Shown: in pieces, positions 43,699-56,583 of the stretch
How the letters are laid out: the number at the start of each line of letters is the position of its first letter
Numbering within the stretch: the first letter of the stretch is position 1
Assembly (NCBI GenBank): GCA_037975125.1
Contig: CM075852.1
Coordinates: 8,969,783-9,033,782 of the forward strand
From: Latrodectus hesperus
Taxonomy: Eukaryota > Arthropoda > Arachnida > Araneae > Theridiidae
DNA: 64,000 nucleotides
Direction: 5' to 3'
Translations under genes and position numbers: made by a program
The notes under the pieces: generated by a model
Databases searched by the model: none
What the model saw: only the letters and a program-made list of their open reading frames with translations
Told to the model about the DNA's origin: nothing

Positions 43699-46019
43699 AT
43701 GAAATATATATTTTTTCCTCCATTTAAATCTATTGTGCCCTTATTACATTAATAGTTCAAATTAGTGGTAGAATCATAATTACCCTGGTCTAAGTTTATG
43801 AATGCATGGTTTCAATCTTAATCTCAGATGTAAGTACTTGTAGGAGGGTGAATCGTATTATTTTTAAGTTCTGGTTTGTGGGAATAAAGAAACCATAGAA
43901 CTACAAATCTATCTACCAATCAAAACTTCATCAATGTTATAATTGTTTTTATTGTATTGAAAGAAAAACAAAGATAAATTACATTTGTAAAATATGCTCG
44001 AATTAATGAAAACAGAAGTTTTTTCCCAGTAATCATAACAACATGAATAGCCAATTGTATCATTAATTTAAATACATAAAAAGGAAAATATTTGAACATT
44101 AAATCCCTTAAATTATTCTTAACATTTATTAATATTTCAAATGATGCATATTTTTTATGTGATGTGATAAATTTTATTAATGTAACCAATTGAATCCTCT
44201 TAATGCCCTTATTACATTAAAAGGTCAAATTATTACTATTATATACATTTTATATATCTAATTAGAAATATAATGAATTCCTAACTTTAATTCATAAATA
44301 TAATAGCAATTTTAGCAAAATCTCCATTTAGATTGTATAGTAAAATGATATTTCTTTTACAAAAATATTATTTTTAAAGATGATCAAACTTACACATTTT
44401 TTATTGCAGAAAATGCTGAAACTGAAACTACATTCCAATAATTAAATTTTTTAGTAAAGTAAAAAGGTAACAATAATGGTCATTTCTGATAGACTAATGA
44501 TTAAGGTGGTATATAGAATTTAAAATTAAAATTATATTATTAAAATATAAAATACAAAATACAAGTAAAATCACTGTTCTGTTTTCATTTCTTAATATAT
44601 TTTGGTAAAAATTTTAAGATTTGCTGTAAAAAGGTAAAACATTATTTCCACCTAGAGTTGATGTTATTTAGTTAAATATTTTTATTCCCTTGAATTCTTG
44701 AAACTACTGGTATTAATATTTTCCGTTGGGAGTAAATTTTATGAAAATGATTTCTAAAGATATTCCATTAACACGTTTAGAAAATAGACAACGGAAATAC
44801 TGAATACAGAGTAAAATACTTATTTAGTTAGTGCATTGTTATACAGAAATGTAGTTAATGTCTTAAATCAATTTCAATATCGATAATATTTTTCAGAATT
44901 TCTGAAAATTCGATTTGAAATCATTGACATAATAACCCTGTTATAAATGAAAATTCAATATAAAAAGTATTATGAATGTGCGTTGGAAGGAATATCGATA
45001 CTAAGAATCGATATTGACATCATTATTGCTGTTTGGAATTTTGGAAACAAGTTGAGGAATAAGGAGGAATAATTATTTTTGTCTTAGTAGATTAAAATTA
45101 GATCTTATACCTTATTTCATTGTAATTAAAATATACGCTTAATTACATTTTCCATCTCTATGATGGTATTGAAAGGCGTTTATAATATAAATAGATTTAT
45201 AGAGGAATATTTATTTTAAAAATGAATTTATTTGCTCATTAATAAAAACATTAACTGCAACATCACACAAATGATTAAAATATTAGATTATTACATGCGA
45301 TATTTTTATAAATTACGATATGATTAAAAATTAGATTAATTAAATCAAATATCATATTTCATAGGTATTTATCATATTTCTGAAAATTTAAATTTATTTA
45401 ATGGCTAAAATTTATGATGCTGCAATAATGTTAGATCACTTTTTTTAATAGTAGATTAACCATCAACACGTTTATGAAATAATTATTAAGAAATAAGTTA
45501 TGAAATTTAAGCAATATGTCATTATAACAGATTTCATAAATTTACAGTTATTAGTGATGTATATGAAAGTAATTTATTCAAATGGTTAAACTTTAAATAT
45601 AATTTTTAACACATATTTAAACCTATGATACATTTTTGATTGCATAATATCCTGTTTATCATGGTAAATTAATTAAATATTAGAATTTATTGCAATTGTA
45701 TTATATTAATTTTAACTTAATGTTTTTTGCACCTTGTCATATATCAAATTAAATTACTTTAAAACATTTAATTAAACATGAACATCATTTTGCATCAGTT
45801 TCACACTAAAATATAGTGCAATGTAATTCAGTGTGAGTATATAAAGTGTAGTTTTAAATCACACAGGATTAAAAAATGAGATAGTAAAATATGCAAAAAA
45901 TATAATAAACCATGTATTTTAACTCCTGAACAAAACAAATGCATACTGTAAATAGAAGAATTAGAATTGAAGTGGAATATTGTTTCTCGTAAACTATAGA
46001 TTTAAATTTTGAAATTTCA

Positions 46020-46021
<2 letters not shown>
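43699..46021. other. AT-rich non-coding DNA
   Basis: The 89-codon minus-strand frame at 43920-44189 is Ile/Phe/Lys-rich without motifs. Nothing else was recognised. Confidence 0.65.
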
Positions 46022-46650
<629 letters not shown>

Positions 46651-48139
46651 TGCGTGTCCAACAACATATGGATCATATAACTATATGAATAACCATGATT
46701 TATTTATTTATGCATAATGACATTCTATTTATATTGTGTTAATAATAAAGACAACTTTCGATACACAAAGCACTTATTCAACAAATAATGAATATATTCT
46801 TTATTGCTGTACATCGATATGTAAAATTAATAATAAAAATAAGTAACATTAGAATGTCATTTTTTAAAATGGCCTTTGAAACACAAAATAATACTTTGCG
46901 TATATTGTTAAAAATATATGCATAAGTAGAGACAAAAGTGGATTGAACCACTCTGAAAAGACGTTTTTACTAGTAAAAGCTGAAATACAGCCTCATTACT
47001 TAAAAATACGAAGTGTAAAATGGAGTTATTAGCTTTTTGAAAATAACTGATTAAAAATGCATAAAATTATGTTTGTAAATAATACGCAATATTTTACAAT
47101 GAATCAGTAAATAATCGATGATTTAATGTATAGTATATTATTTCATATATTTTAGAACTAAATTCAACTTTTCATTAACATTAATCTGCAATTTATTCGA
47201 AAAGTTTATTTTCTTGTTATAAAAAACTTATTTATCTTCTTCAAAGCACAATGTAAATATGTGATACTTGCCAAATTTAGGCAGAATTAATTTAAGTATA
47301 TGGATTTGTATAGATGTATTCAATGCAATAAATAAAAAAATTATATTTATGTTTATGTAGATAAGAAACTCTCATACTATTGTCTTCATTTTATTATATT
47401 TTGTTAGATTGAACAAAATAACATAAAATTAAATGATCAGCACGATGATGAATATCACTGGTTAAATGAAAACTAAAATCTTAATGTAAAAGTAGCAGAC
47501 TGTAAGATGATTTGATGAGAATATTTACATTAAATTACTATTTATTTTTCTTTGTGTCAAAATACAGTGTCATTTGGCTTTAAAAATCTTATTTATTTAT
47601 TAATTGTCATTAAACTGTAAAGAGTAAAATTAAACAGCAAAAAAACTGTTTGTTTATCTGTTCAAAAGTCTATAAATTTAATATTGTTATTCTTTAATAA
47701 TATTAAAGAGATGAACTTTTCATTTGTCTTGATTTTAACTTGCATATAAAGGAAATGTTCTCTCTAAACACATAATACAAAATTATTTTTAAAAAATTTT
47801 TCTGAGCAGTTCCTTGAAATTTATTTGTTATAACTTCTAGAAATGCATTCATTTTAATCAATTTCTTGGGCATCATTATGTAAACTTATAAAATAAATAA
47901 ATAAATTTAAATGAAACCAATAACGCTTTTACAAAAGATATTTTAAACATAATTTTTTCACGCAGTTCATAAAAAAATATAAAAATAAAAAAAAGAAAGC
48001 GCTACTGTCTAAATAAATGATTAATATCATTTAGAATCAATTTTAAATTTAGGACTACTTTTATTATTTTTCCATTTTAATATTTTATTAAAGCTAATGC
48101 AACCTAAAATCATGCCTTTAAATATTAAATGACACTTTT
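46651..48139. other. AT-rich non-coding DNA
   Basis: Nothing recognised. Confidence 0.7.
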
Positions 48140-48470
48140 ATACCCGGTTTTAGATTCTTAGTGAGGAATAATAGTTCCGTTATTAAAATTCATACAGCTG
48201 TTATTCCATTTTCATCCCAAATCCGCGACATTCCCGGAAAATATCGCCAAGAAAATATCATTCGGAGAAAATTCTCAGCAACGTTTCCTCGCCAATATAT
48301 GCATTCCATTATGAATAATTCAGTAGGTTATGGTCAAAAGAAAAACAAAAAAGAAGACGACGAGGGACCGCGCAAGAAGACACAATTCGCGCTTAACAAA
48401 AGTGAAAGGTCCATAATCATGCAGAAGAATATCGAAATTATTATGCATTAAACCCCTCCCTAACGTTCCC
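48140..48470. promoter_or_regulatory. Candidate conserved non-coding / enhancer-like block
   Basis: A sharply bounded block of higher complexity. It contains homeodomain/POU-like words (ATTATGAATAATTC, AATTATTATGCATTAAAC, ATATATGCATTCC with a TEAD-type GCATTCC) and CpG-containing text (ATCCGCGACATTCCCGG, GACCGCGCAAGAAG). The 96-codon frame at 48161-48451 is Lys/Arg-rich (GYGQKKNKKEDDEG) and opens at a non-ATG codon, so a basic exon cannot be excluded. No transposon ends were found. Confidence 0.35.
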
Positions 48471-50621
48471 AACCCCGATTATGCACACAGTAAACTGAAA
48501 AGAAAGTAATTTCTTACTCAGAGTAAAAATTGAAAATTTTCGAAAGTTCTCTTTGGTATATCTTCACCTCTTTTTATGCTATTTTTACTATAAATGCAAG
48601 GAGAGATTTCATTTTTGGACCATGATGTTTCGTATGGAAGTATGCTTTCAATTCCGATCGAACATTAGATTTTCTTCTTGATGGTAACTCTTTTCCATTT
48701 CTTCGCATTTGCTTCTTTTATTCTTCCTTCGGCCCTTACGGGAACCGATGCTCACCTCAGGCATCTAATTCTGCTTCTTTTTGTTATTTTTGATATGAAT
48801 GATATATGAAAATGCATACACATTTCTGAGAATTAATTTCGAAGTTCATGATACATTTTTGGATTCTTGTTCAATTATTTTAAATAATTCATGTTTGAAT
48901 GTAGAAAGCACAATCAATATAATGTTTGTAAAATAAACTAGTAATATTTCTCATTATCTAAAATAATTAACTTTATTTTAGTCAGGACACTTATATAGGG
49001 AATATATTTTAAAATATTTAAGAATACATTTATAGGAAATGTAATTAATTTAATTTATTTACACACATAAGCATGTATGTATATATCTGGATATAAATTG
49101 CATAGGTACAAAATAATTTTAAAAGATTTTTGTACTGATTCACACAAAAGTAAGTTTTGTAAATAAGTGTAAGTTTAATGATAAACATCAAATTTAATTA
49201 TTATAATTTTGCTATGTAGATTGTCGAATCTCTCTATAAGAATGAAGGACTGCTTTATTTTAAATTACATGAGATGTTAGAATTACGACATTTTAGTCAG
49301 CGAAAAATATCCGCTTGACTTAATTTCAATGATATCATAAAAAAGCACAACTATCGAAAAAAAATTCAAAATTTTTCCTCATGGTTAGTAATTTCTAAGG
49401 GCTTGGAGATATATTTTACAAAAGCATGTGAAAATAATATCTGAAAATATACTATCTGTGCTTTATTCATGAAAATAAAAATTATTCAAATCTTTATTTT
49501 TATTAATTCCAAGTAAATCAACAGGAATTTTATTTATTCATTTCATATATCCCATTTACTAGAAATTGTAAGTTCTTCATTGCATTTATTCATGGAATAA
49601 TCAGTGCAACACCATGCAGTTTAGGTTTTATAAATGTTTCAGTTTAAAAAGTAAGATTCCAGTCCAGCAAAATCTTTATCTACGATTACATTAGATTTAT
49701 AATATTTTAATCTTATTTATAATAATTTTTAAAGTATATAGCATTTCTATTTAAATATTTTTTCTAAAGAAATTATATAAAAATTGTTTTTCTGCCTCTA
49801 TAAAGGGGTCCTATTCGGAATTTAAGTTTGAGTACTAGGATTCTGAAACATTAATTTTCATTAGTTAAAAAATCCTTCTGCCCGAAAAAACTTACTATGT
49901 AGTTGCAATTAATGATATAGTTACTATTTTTTGTGTGTGTTTTTTGCGCTTTTTTATATATTTTTTAAAAATAAATTTAGAAAGAAAAACTGTGAATAAA
50001 CTTTAACTCATGATTTGTAAAAATAAAAAAAAATTTTTTTTAACAAATATTTTAAATTAGTGTTTTTAAACGCTGTAAATATATGGAATTATTTATAAAT
50101 TTTGTATTCATTTTTTAAAATTGCTTTGCTTAATGAACTCGCTAATTAATACATTTTAAAGAAAGCGATCCATTTCAGTTATTAGCATTTTTAAATTGTT
50201 TCTACGTTGAAGTCATGACTATCATACCGCTGCCCTAGTAATCCTCAAAAACCAATAATTTAAAGTCAATTAATCACAATTAAAATACAATCATTACAAG
50301 TCTTAGTTTTATGATTGGTGTAACTAGTAATTTACGAATTTGCTTAAAGTAATTCAAATTTAACTAAACAATTCTTGCATAAATTATGCCTTTTAATATA
50401 ATGTCTCAATGCACTGAATATTAATTTAAAGTTTATCAATCAATCAACGTCATCTTCGCAGCGCTTGCACATAGGACCATCCCGTACGATAATCATCGTA
50501 ATGGGAAAGAAAAAAATCGCAACTATTGTCGTAAATATTTGTGTCGTACTTTGTTCGAAAAGTTTATATTTTTAGAAACCACTAAAGAATTGTACAAACA
50601 TTTTATTTAAATTTTATAAAC
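48471..50621. other. Mostly AT-rich non-coding DNA
   Basis: Positions 48590-48780 are less A/T-biased, and CTGAG|GTGAGC on the minus strand near 48755 resembles a splice donor, but no exon can be argued. Nothing else was recognised. Confidence 0.55.
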
Positions 50622-50623
50622 TA

Positions 50624-52171
50624 CACTGCTGGACAATTGCTAAGGACAGATAATACTATCATCCATAGCAACCACAAAATGAAAGGAAGCAAAATGTGGA
50701 AAATTAGAATAAGTGCGGGATATAGTAAGAAGAAATATGCGTATGCAAATTTTTTTCCACGTCTGTTCATCACGTGAAAACGTTCATAAGAGCTTTAAAG
50801 GTTTTGACGAGTGTGGACAGTTGTTGTTTCAAATCAAAGTTTTACAGGAAAGATTTAATAGACGAACTTGAAATTTTTGGCATGTCTTCTCGACATCACT
50901 TAGATGATTTTATGCATGGCTGAATTATTGGAAAGATCGAAGAAGGGCATAAAATAACAGATGTTGCCAGGGAGTTCAATATCGCTCACAGCGTTGTTTC
51001 ACGGCTGTGAAAGTCATTTAAAACTACTGGAATGTGTAGTAGGTGGCACGGGGGAGGTCGTGTTAGAAGTACGACGCCGGCAGAAGACAGATATATCGTC
51101 CTATCAGCAAAAAGGAACAGGCGCACCACAGCTCAGCAGGTGGCAAATCAGTTTCTTGCTGCCTCAGGAAAGCAGATCTCCCGAAAAACTGTTGTCAGAC
51201 GTTTGAGGGGAGGAGGACTATAGGCCCACAGACCTGTTGTGTGTGTCCCATTGACCAGACAGCACCGTACTGCCCGTTTGCAATGGTGTCGTGAGCATCG
51301 CAATTGGACTGAACAGGACTGGGCATGCGTACTATTCTCAGATGAGAGTAGGTTCAGTCTGTCATCGGATTGTAGACGCCAACTGATCTGGCGCGAGAGT
51401 GGTACTGCTTATCGTCCAGAAAATATCCAGGAAAGGGACCGATATCCGACATGCAGTGTCATGGTGTGGTCCGGCATCATGATCAATGGCCGCACGCCCT
51501 TACATGTGGTTGCGAATGGGACTATGATGGGCCAACGATACATTAATGAAGTTATACTTCCTTATGTTCGCCTTTTCCGTGTGCTGTCAGTGATAAATTT
51601 GTTTTTATGGACGACAACGCAACATGTCATTGAACACTCGCTGTTCAGGATTGTCTAGACAGCGAGGGTATTCAACGCCTCGTATGACCATCACGTTCTC
51701 CAAATCTGAACCCCATTGAAAATGTATGAGATGCTTTGGGGAGGCAAGTTGCTGGTCGAAACTATCCTCCGACAAACAAGAACACCCTCATCCGTGCACT
51801 CCCAGAGGAATGGGATAAATTTCCCCAACAGCTGCTGGATAAGGTTGTGCAAAGTATGATATGACGTGTGGAATGTTACATCACACTCCACGGTGGACAT
51901 ATCTCGTACTGATACCTTTCTTCAAGGTGCCTGCTGACTTTTAGATGCATTGCTCCATTTTTGAACATTTTGCTCCGCAAATGCTCCACAAATGAATATT
52001 TTTTTCTTTCAGATGTTTCACAGCTTTTGTACTTTCCAGAACAATAAATATTCTTTATTCTAATGTCTGAACAGTGTGGCAACTATATTTTATTCTACTA
52101 GGCCTCATGTCTCGCTTAATGTTATGCTACATTTCAATTTGTGATCCGTCCTTAGCAATTGTCCAGCAGTG
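50624..52171 (+). mobile_element. Tc1-like transposon, 1548 bp, TA target duplication
   Basis: Both ends carry a 24-bp identical inverted repeat starting CACTGCTGGACAATTGCTAA (50624-50647 and 52148-52171), with TA at 50622-50623 and 52172-52173. One transposase-like reading frame lies inside on the plus strand. It is full length for a Tc1 element but enzymatically dead. Confidence 0.96.
50882..51864 (+). pseudogene. Tc1 transposase pseudogene (DD34E)
   Basis: Starts MSSRHHLDDFMHG and continues in one frame through a paired-type HTH (KITDVAREFNIAHSVVSRL), a basic linker (GGGRVRSTTPAEDRYI), the second HTH (TTAQQVANQFLAASGKQ, then ISRKTVVRRL) and the first catalytic Asp in VLFSDESRFSL, with VMVWSGIMINGRTPL after it. 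Near 51585 the frame shifts by one. The second Asp follows in FVFMDDNATCH, and the catalytic Glu in SPNLNPIENV, with 34 residues between, fitting DD34E. Six in-frame stops interrupt it (five TGA, one TAG). Length equivalent is about 327 codons, near normal for Tc1. Confidence 0.93.
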
Positions 52172-52173
52172 TA

Positions 52174-55100
52174 TATAATTATCATTCATTGACAAAATTT
52201 ATTGAAAGTCAAAGTTTATTTCTGACACAAACTGCTTAGCAATCGCATCGCAAATTGTTTGCGGATCAGCTTATTTTTCAAACAAATAATGATGTAAATT
52301 TTTGAAGTAAATAGTAATGATTTAAATATGCTAAAACAAAATGAGAATAATATAGTTAATATTAAAGCATTCATTGGGAAGGAAAAAATTTCAAACAAAG
52401 TGTATATTTTAATGAGAAAATTCAGAAGCAAAAATGTGTGGTTTTAATCAGGTTCAGCACTTGTTACTTATATTTGTAACTTTACCCTTTCCATTTGTTT
52501 ACAGCACTTTACTTTTTTTTATAAAAGGTGACATAGAAACAATTGAAAATATATTAAATTTAAGAAAATGGTTGAGTTGTGAAGTATTTTAAAACAGTAA
52601 AAAAATATACAGAATATGTAGAAAAAAAAACATTGTCAAAAGCTTTCAGTATATTCATTTTTAAAAATCAATTTTATTCTCAAAGAATAAAGTAAATTTT
52701 ATTTTGTTTACAATAAGCAATTCACAATATTTTAAAATATTATCCTACAAAAGTTGAAACGTTGTAAAAACATTCAAAATTTTAGAGTAAATACCAGATA
52801 AAAATTCATTTTTTCAAATTTCCCTTTTATATGCAGTTGTCACTCTTAAAATCTATGTTATTCCTTTATACTTTTAATGTGAATAACTACTAAATTGAAT
52901 ACTAAAAGATGAATAACTGAATTCAAAGTGAGTAACAATGAAAAATGATTACATGGATAAAAATATAAGACTCCATCTGATGCTTAATTAATACTTAGAC
53001 TAATTCAGAATTGGAGGAAAATTCAGGAACTAAAGCCACCTTTAATATTGGAAAATATTTGTAATAATAGATAAACAGTCAATACAAGGGATTTCCAAAG
53101 TCATGATTCATTGACATTTCTGCTGTCAATGAATATCATGTATTCTGCATCTACATATTTAATACTAACAAGGGCCGTGGTTCATTCTGAAAATACATCT
53201 TCATAAAGATTATTTATTCTCAAATCATCCTGATGGTGATATCATATTCTAAGTTATCCATTGAAACGGATATCTAGTTTGATTTAAACTCTACAAAGAT
53301 TATACATTATTCAGAAATCTCAGACCAGATAGATCATAGAAACCGATTGCTTTGAATATCTTCGAGTATGATTATTTCTTCAACAGAATATGAGGCAAGA
53401 GAAAAGGTGATGAAAGAAGAATGCGTCAACAGCCGTTGAATAATTTAAATTTAAGCTTTCTGAGACTGCTATAAGTAAATGCTGCAACTGAAAAATTTTG
53501 TGGCAATTATGAAAAATTGCGTTTATTAAAATCAGAAGAAGAACTGTAATATGTGAAGATCTAAAGCCATTCCATTTCTCTATTTTCCAGAATGCACTTG
53601 AAAAAAATCAATAATAAGTACATCTAATGATAACCGCTTATGTTCCCCTTTCAAGTGATTTTTCTGACAAAATCACTAAATAATATGATAAAAATTAGTT
53701 TTTTAAAAATAAAATATATAAAGAGATTATTTTTTCACCAGTGAAATTCTGAAAATTTTATAAATTTACCCAGGTAAGTATAGTTAGAGATATAAAAGAC
53801 CACTTTTACCTTACTTAATTTTACTACACTCTCGATTTTCATTGATAGCAGCTGATTTTATGCGAAGCATTCTGTAAACCAGTTTAGATTTTCACTGACA
53901 ATGTTATAGTTGTTCAATGTTCAATTGGCCTTTTACCTATTTTAAGTAACTCTATTTCAAATCATAATTCACTATTTGAATTTGGCTTGGATTGAATTTT
54001 GGGGATGCTCAACAATCCACGAAGCTTACTTATTACTTCTTTTAGATACTAAAAGTTACTGTTTTTAATCTTTTTTTAAGACAGGATACAGAAATAAAAT
54101 TTTAAACTTTCAGGAGTAAAATAGTTGATCCATCACTTACTGCTTAGTGTGTATTAGTTTGTTATGTAATGCTATATAAGAACTAGTTCTTAAAATACAT
54201 TATGTCACTTTACACTAAACGGCAAAAGCAGCTTTTTAAAATATTATTCAAATCGATGTTGGAAGTTTTCTTCAAAACAAATCGAAAGAATAGAACGGAA
54301 AAGACATTTCTCATTCTTTGTGGATCATTTTACTTTTGAAGAAAACTGTAGCCCCTGTTAAATAAGTATGACGTTTTAACAGGTGTAACAAAATTTGGTA
54401 GAAATTAATAAATATCTTAATTATAATAATTATAAAAATATTTTAAAAGGAAAAAACACAGTATATTTTGCTTTCCTTCTCAAGAAATAAATGAGCTAAG
54501 TAATTCTGAACATTTTCAAAAACTTCATTGTGAATTTCTATAATATTTTTCTATATATTACTAGTCTTATGCTATAGTTTAAAAACTTTGGACAAGCTTT
54601 TTAAAGTTTATGTGAATAATATAGGATATCCTAAATGGATACATCACAACTCGAAATTATTGCGGCAATTATTACAGTGAAAAATATATGCCGTTTATTT
54701 AAAAGTAAATTTGAAAATACTACAAAAATTAAAAGTTATATTGTTTTTTTATCAGCATTAAATGAAAGACAAACGATAGAAAGCACTGCACATTTTAATT
54801 GATTTGTTAAAAGAGATAAAGATTTATTTAAAACAAGCTGTCTTCAGTAATTCAATATAAAAATTTGATGAAATTTCTGAAAGTTTTAAGATATAAGAAA
54901 CTCAGATAATAAAATTGGGTGTATATTACAGAAATATGTGGTAAATAAACTAATATTTCAATGTTAAATACGATGGAAAAAAATTGCAAAAGATTTAGGA
55001 ATTATTTTTGCTGTACAGAAAATTTTGAATTTCAGCAAATATATTTTAGACCTCATTAATTACTAATAAGAGAGAAAATATAAATAAAATACAGACATTT

Positions 55101-55239
55101 AAAAATACTTCTAAAAAGATTTAAATTTAGAATATTTGTGACATTTAATAGCATTTATAAGATATATTTTTAATTTCAATTACGTACTATCTAGTTTGCC
55201 ATTATTGTTTAGATTTACAAAATTACAGACTACGAAGTC
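52174..55239. other. AT-rich non-coding DNA between two Tc1 elements
   Basis: An 11-bp perfect hairpin (ATTCATTGACA / TGTCAATGAAT) lies at 53106-53134. Positions 53030-53600 are slightly less A/T-biased but show no recognisable frame. Confidence 0.6.
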
Positions 55240-55241
55240 TA

Positions 55242-56581
55242 ATGTGACCACCACGCACTTCCGACGTTGATGGTAAATAATCAATCACAGAAGGCAGAAG
55301 GCATTTGAGTGCATATGAAGGGGGTTTCGGAAAACATTTCAGTGGTTGACCTAATGCAGAAACGGAGCAAATTATTCGATGTTCAAAAGGACATGGCCAT
55401 TGGCTTTCAAGTTAAATATGGAAACGTTTCCGAAGAGGCTAAATTTGAGAATTGTTCGCGTAGCATTGTGGTATAAGTATACTGTGCATGTCAAAATAAG
55501 ACTATTCAAATTCAGAAACGTGGCAAATGTGCTGCATCATGGGTCATAGATAATTTAGGTGAAAGACGTTCTGGCGAATGGACCGCTGAACAACTGAGGG
55601 ATCAGATTTGAACCAAGGGGCTACAAACATTATCTCCCACCCTAATCTTCAGCGAACATTGCTGTGTCTGTTCCTCAGAAGCAAACGCCTGGTACATGAA
55701 TCTATGCTGACTGCTGTTCTTTGCCCGATATTTCCACATGATTACCGTAACTGGACATCCAGTGCGTGGTGACAGGTGGCATTTCCCGTTGAATTACGTT
55801 TTATGCTCCACATGACAAATGGACGCTGTTGTGTAAAGAATCGCTGCTTCCTAGTAGAGAAACTCTCAATAGCAGTGGACTTCAAAGAGGATCGGTGAAT
55901 TTCTCGGTGCTGAGAAAACCCAAATTTTTATTTTCTTCAATGAGATTATCTGTGAATATAAGTGCAATGTTGTGTCTTTGTATGTGGTGTGTTTGTTTAA
56001 ATATAATAAAATAATAAGCTTAGAAACACCTCTTATTTTGATACGCCAGAGAAGTGAAACCTCCAAAAATGAATACCATGAAACCATTGCCAGAATGCTC
56101 CAGGCCGAAGCATTATGGTCTTAAGAATGTTTTCTGACATTCTCTGAGTTTATTCTTCATTGTAGAAGTCACACTAGATCAATAAAAGTACCCATATGCC
56201 CTTGTGGATCATATCAAGCTTTATATGAGCAATGTTTTTCTTCTTTTTGATGTCACCTATCAGCAGAACAATGCGAAAAAGTCATGCAGTTCACAGTGTA
56301 CGTGCGTGATTCGAGGAACACCAGGATGAGTTTAACTCCCTGTTTACAAATTCACCAGACTTAAACCCAATCGAAAATTTGTGGGACCATCTCGGTCGGG
56401 TCATTCACATCAAGGATCCTCACCATCATAATCCAGCCCATGCTGATCAGGTCACTGGAATCGGCATAGCTCAACATCAAAGTGAGCAACTTCAGAAACC
56501 CAACTGATTCTCTTCTTGTTTGTCTCGCAGTAGTTCGCTCTGATTAAAGTGGTTACTCTGACTTTTAGCAGGTGGTCACAT
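55242..56581 (+). mobile_element. Second, older Tc1-like transposon, 1340 bp
   Basis: The ends ATGTGACCACC (55242-55252) and its reverse complement (56571-56581) are flanked by TA at 55240-55241 and 56582-56583. The ends and internal protein differ from the 50.6-kb element, so it is a separate Tc1 family. Beyond the first 11 bp the inverted repeats have diverged. Confidence 0.88.
55310..56540 (+). pseudogene. Heavily decayed Tc1 transposase
   Basis: Readable pieces on the plus strand, in different frames: RSGEWTAEQLRDQI; then FLRSKRLVHES and HDYRNWTSSA followed by ELRFMLHMTNGRCCV, which matches the region around the first catalytic Asp although the Asp itself is lost; and NSPDLNPIENLWDHLGR with the catalytic Glu at 56373-56375. 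The second Asp region is unreadable. A stretch around 55950-56030 is A/T-rich and may be an insertion or strong decay. Confidence 0.82.
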
Positions 56582-56583
56582 TA

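Noticed and set aside
44991..45015. 9-bp inverted repeat AATATCGAT / ATCGATATT
   Set aside because: Too short in this A/T-rich context to separate from chance.
48745..48765. Minus-strand splice donor CTGAG|GTGAGC
   Set aside because: No open frame, acceptor or leader can be paired with it; a single donor-like word is common by chance.
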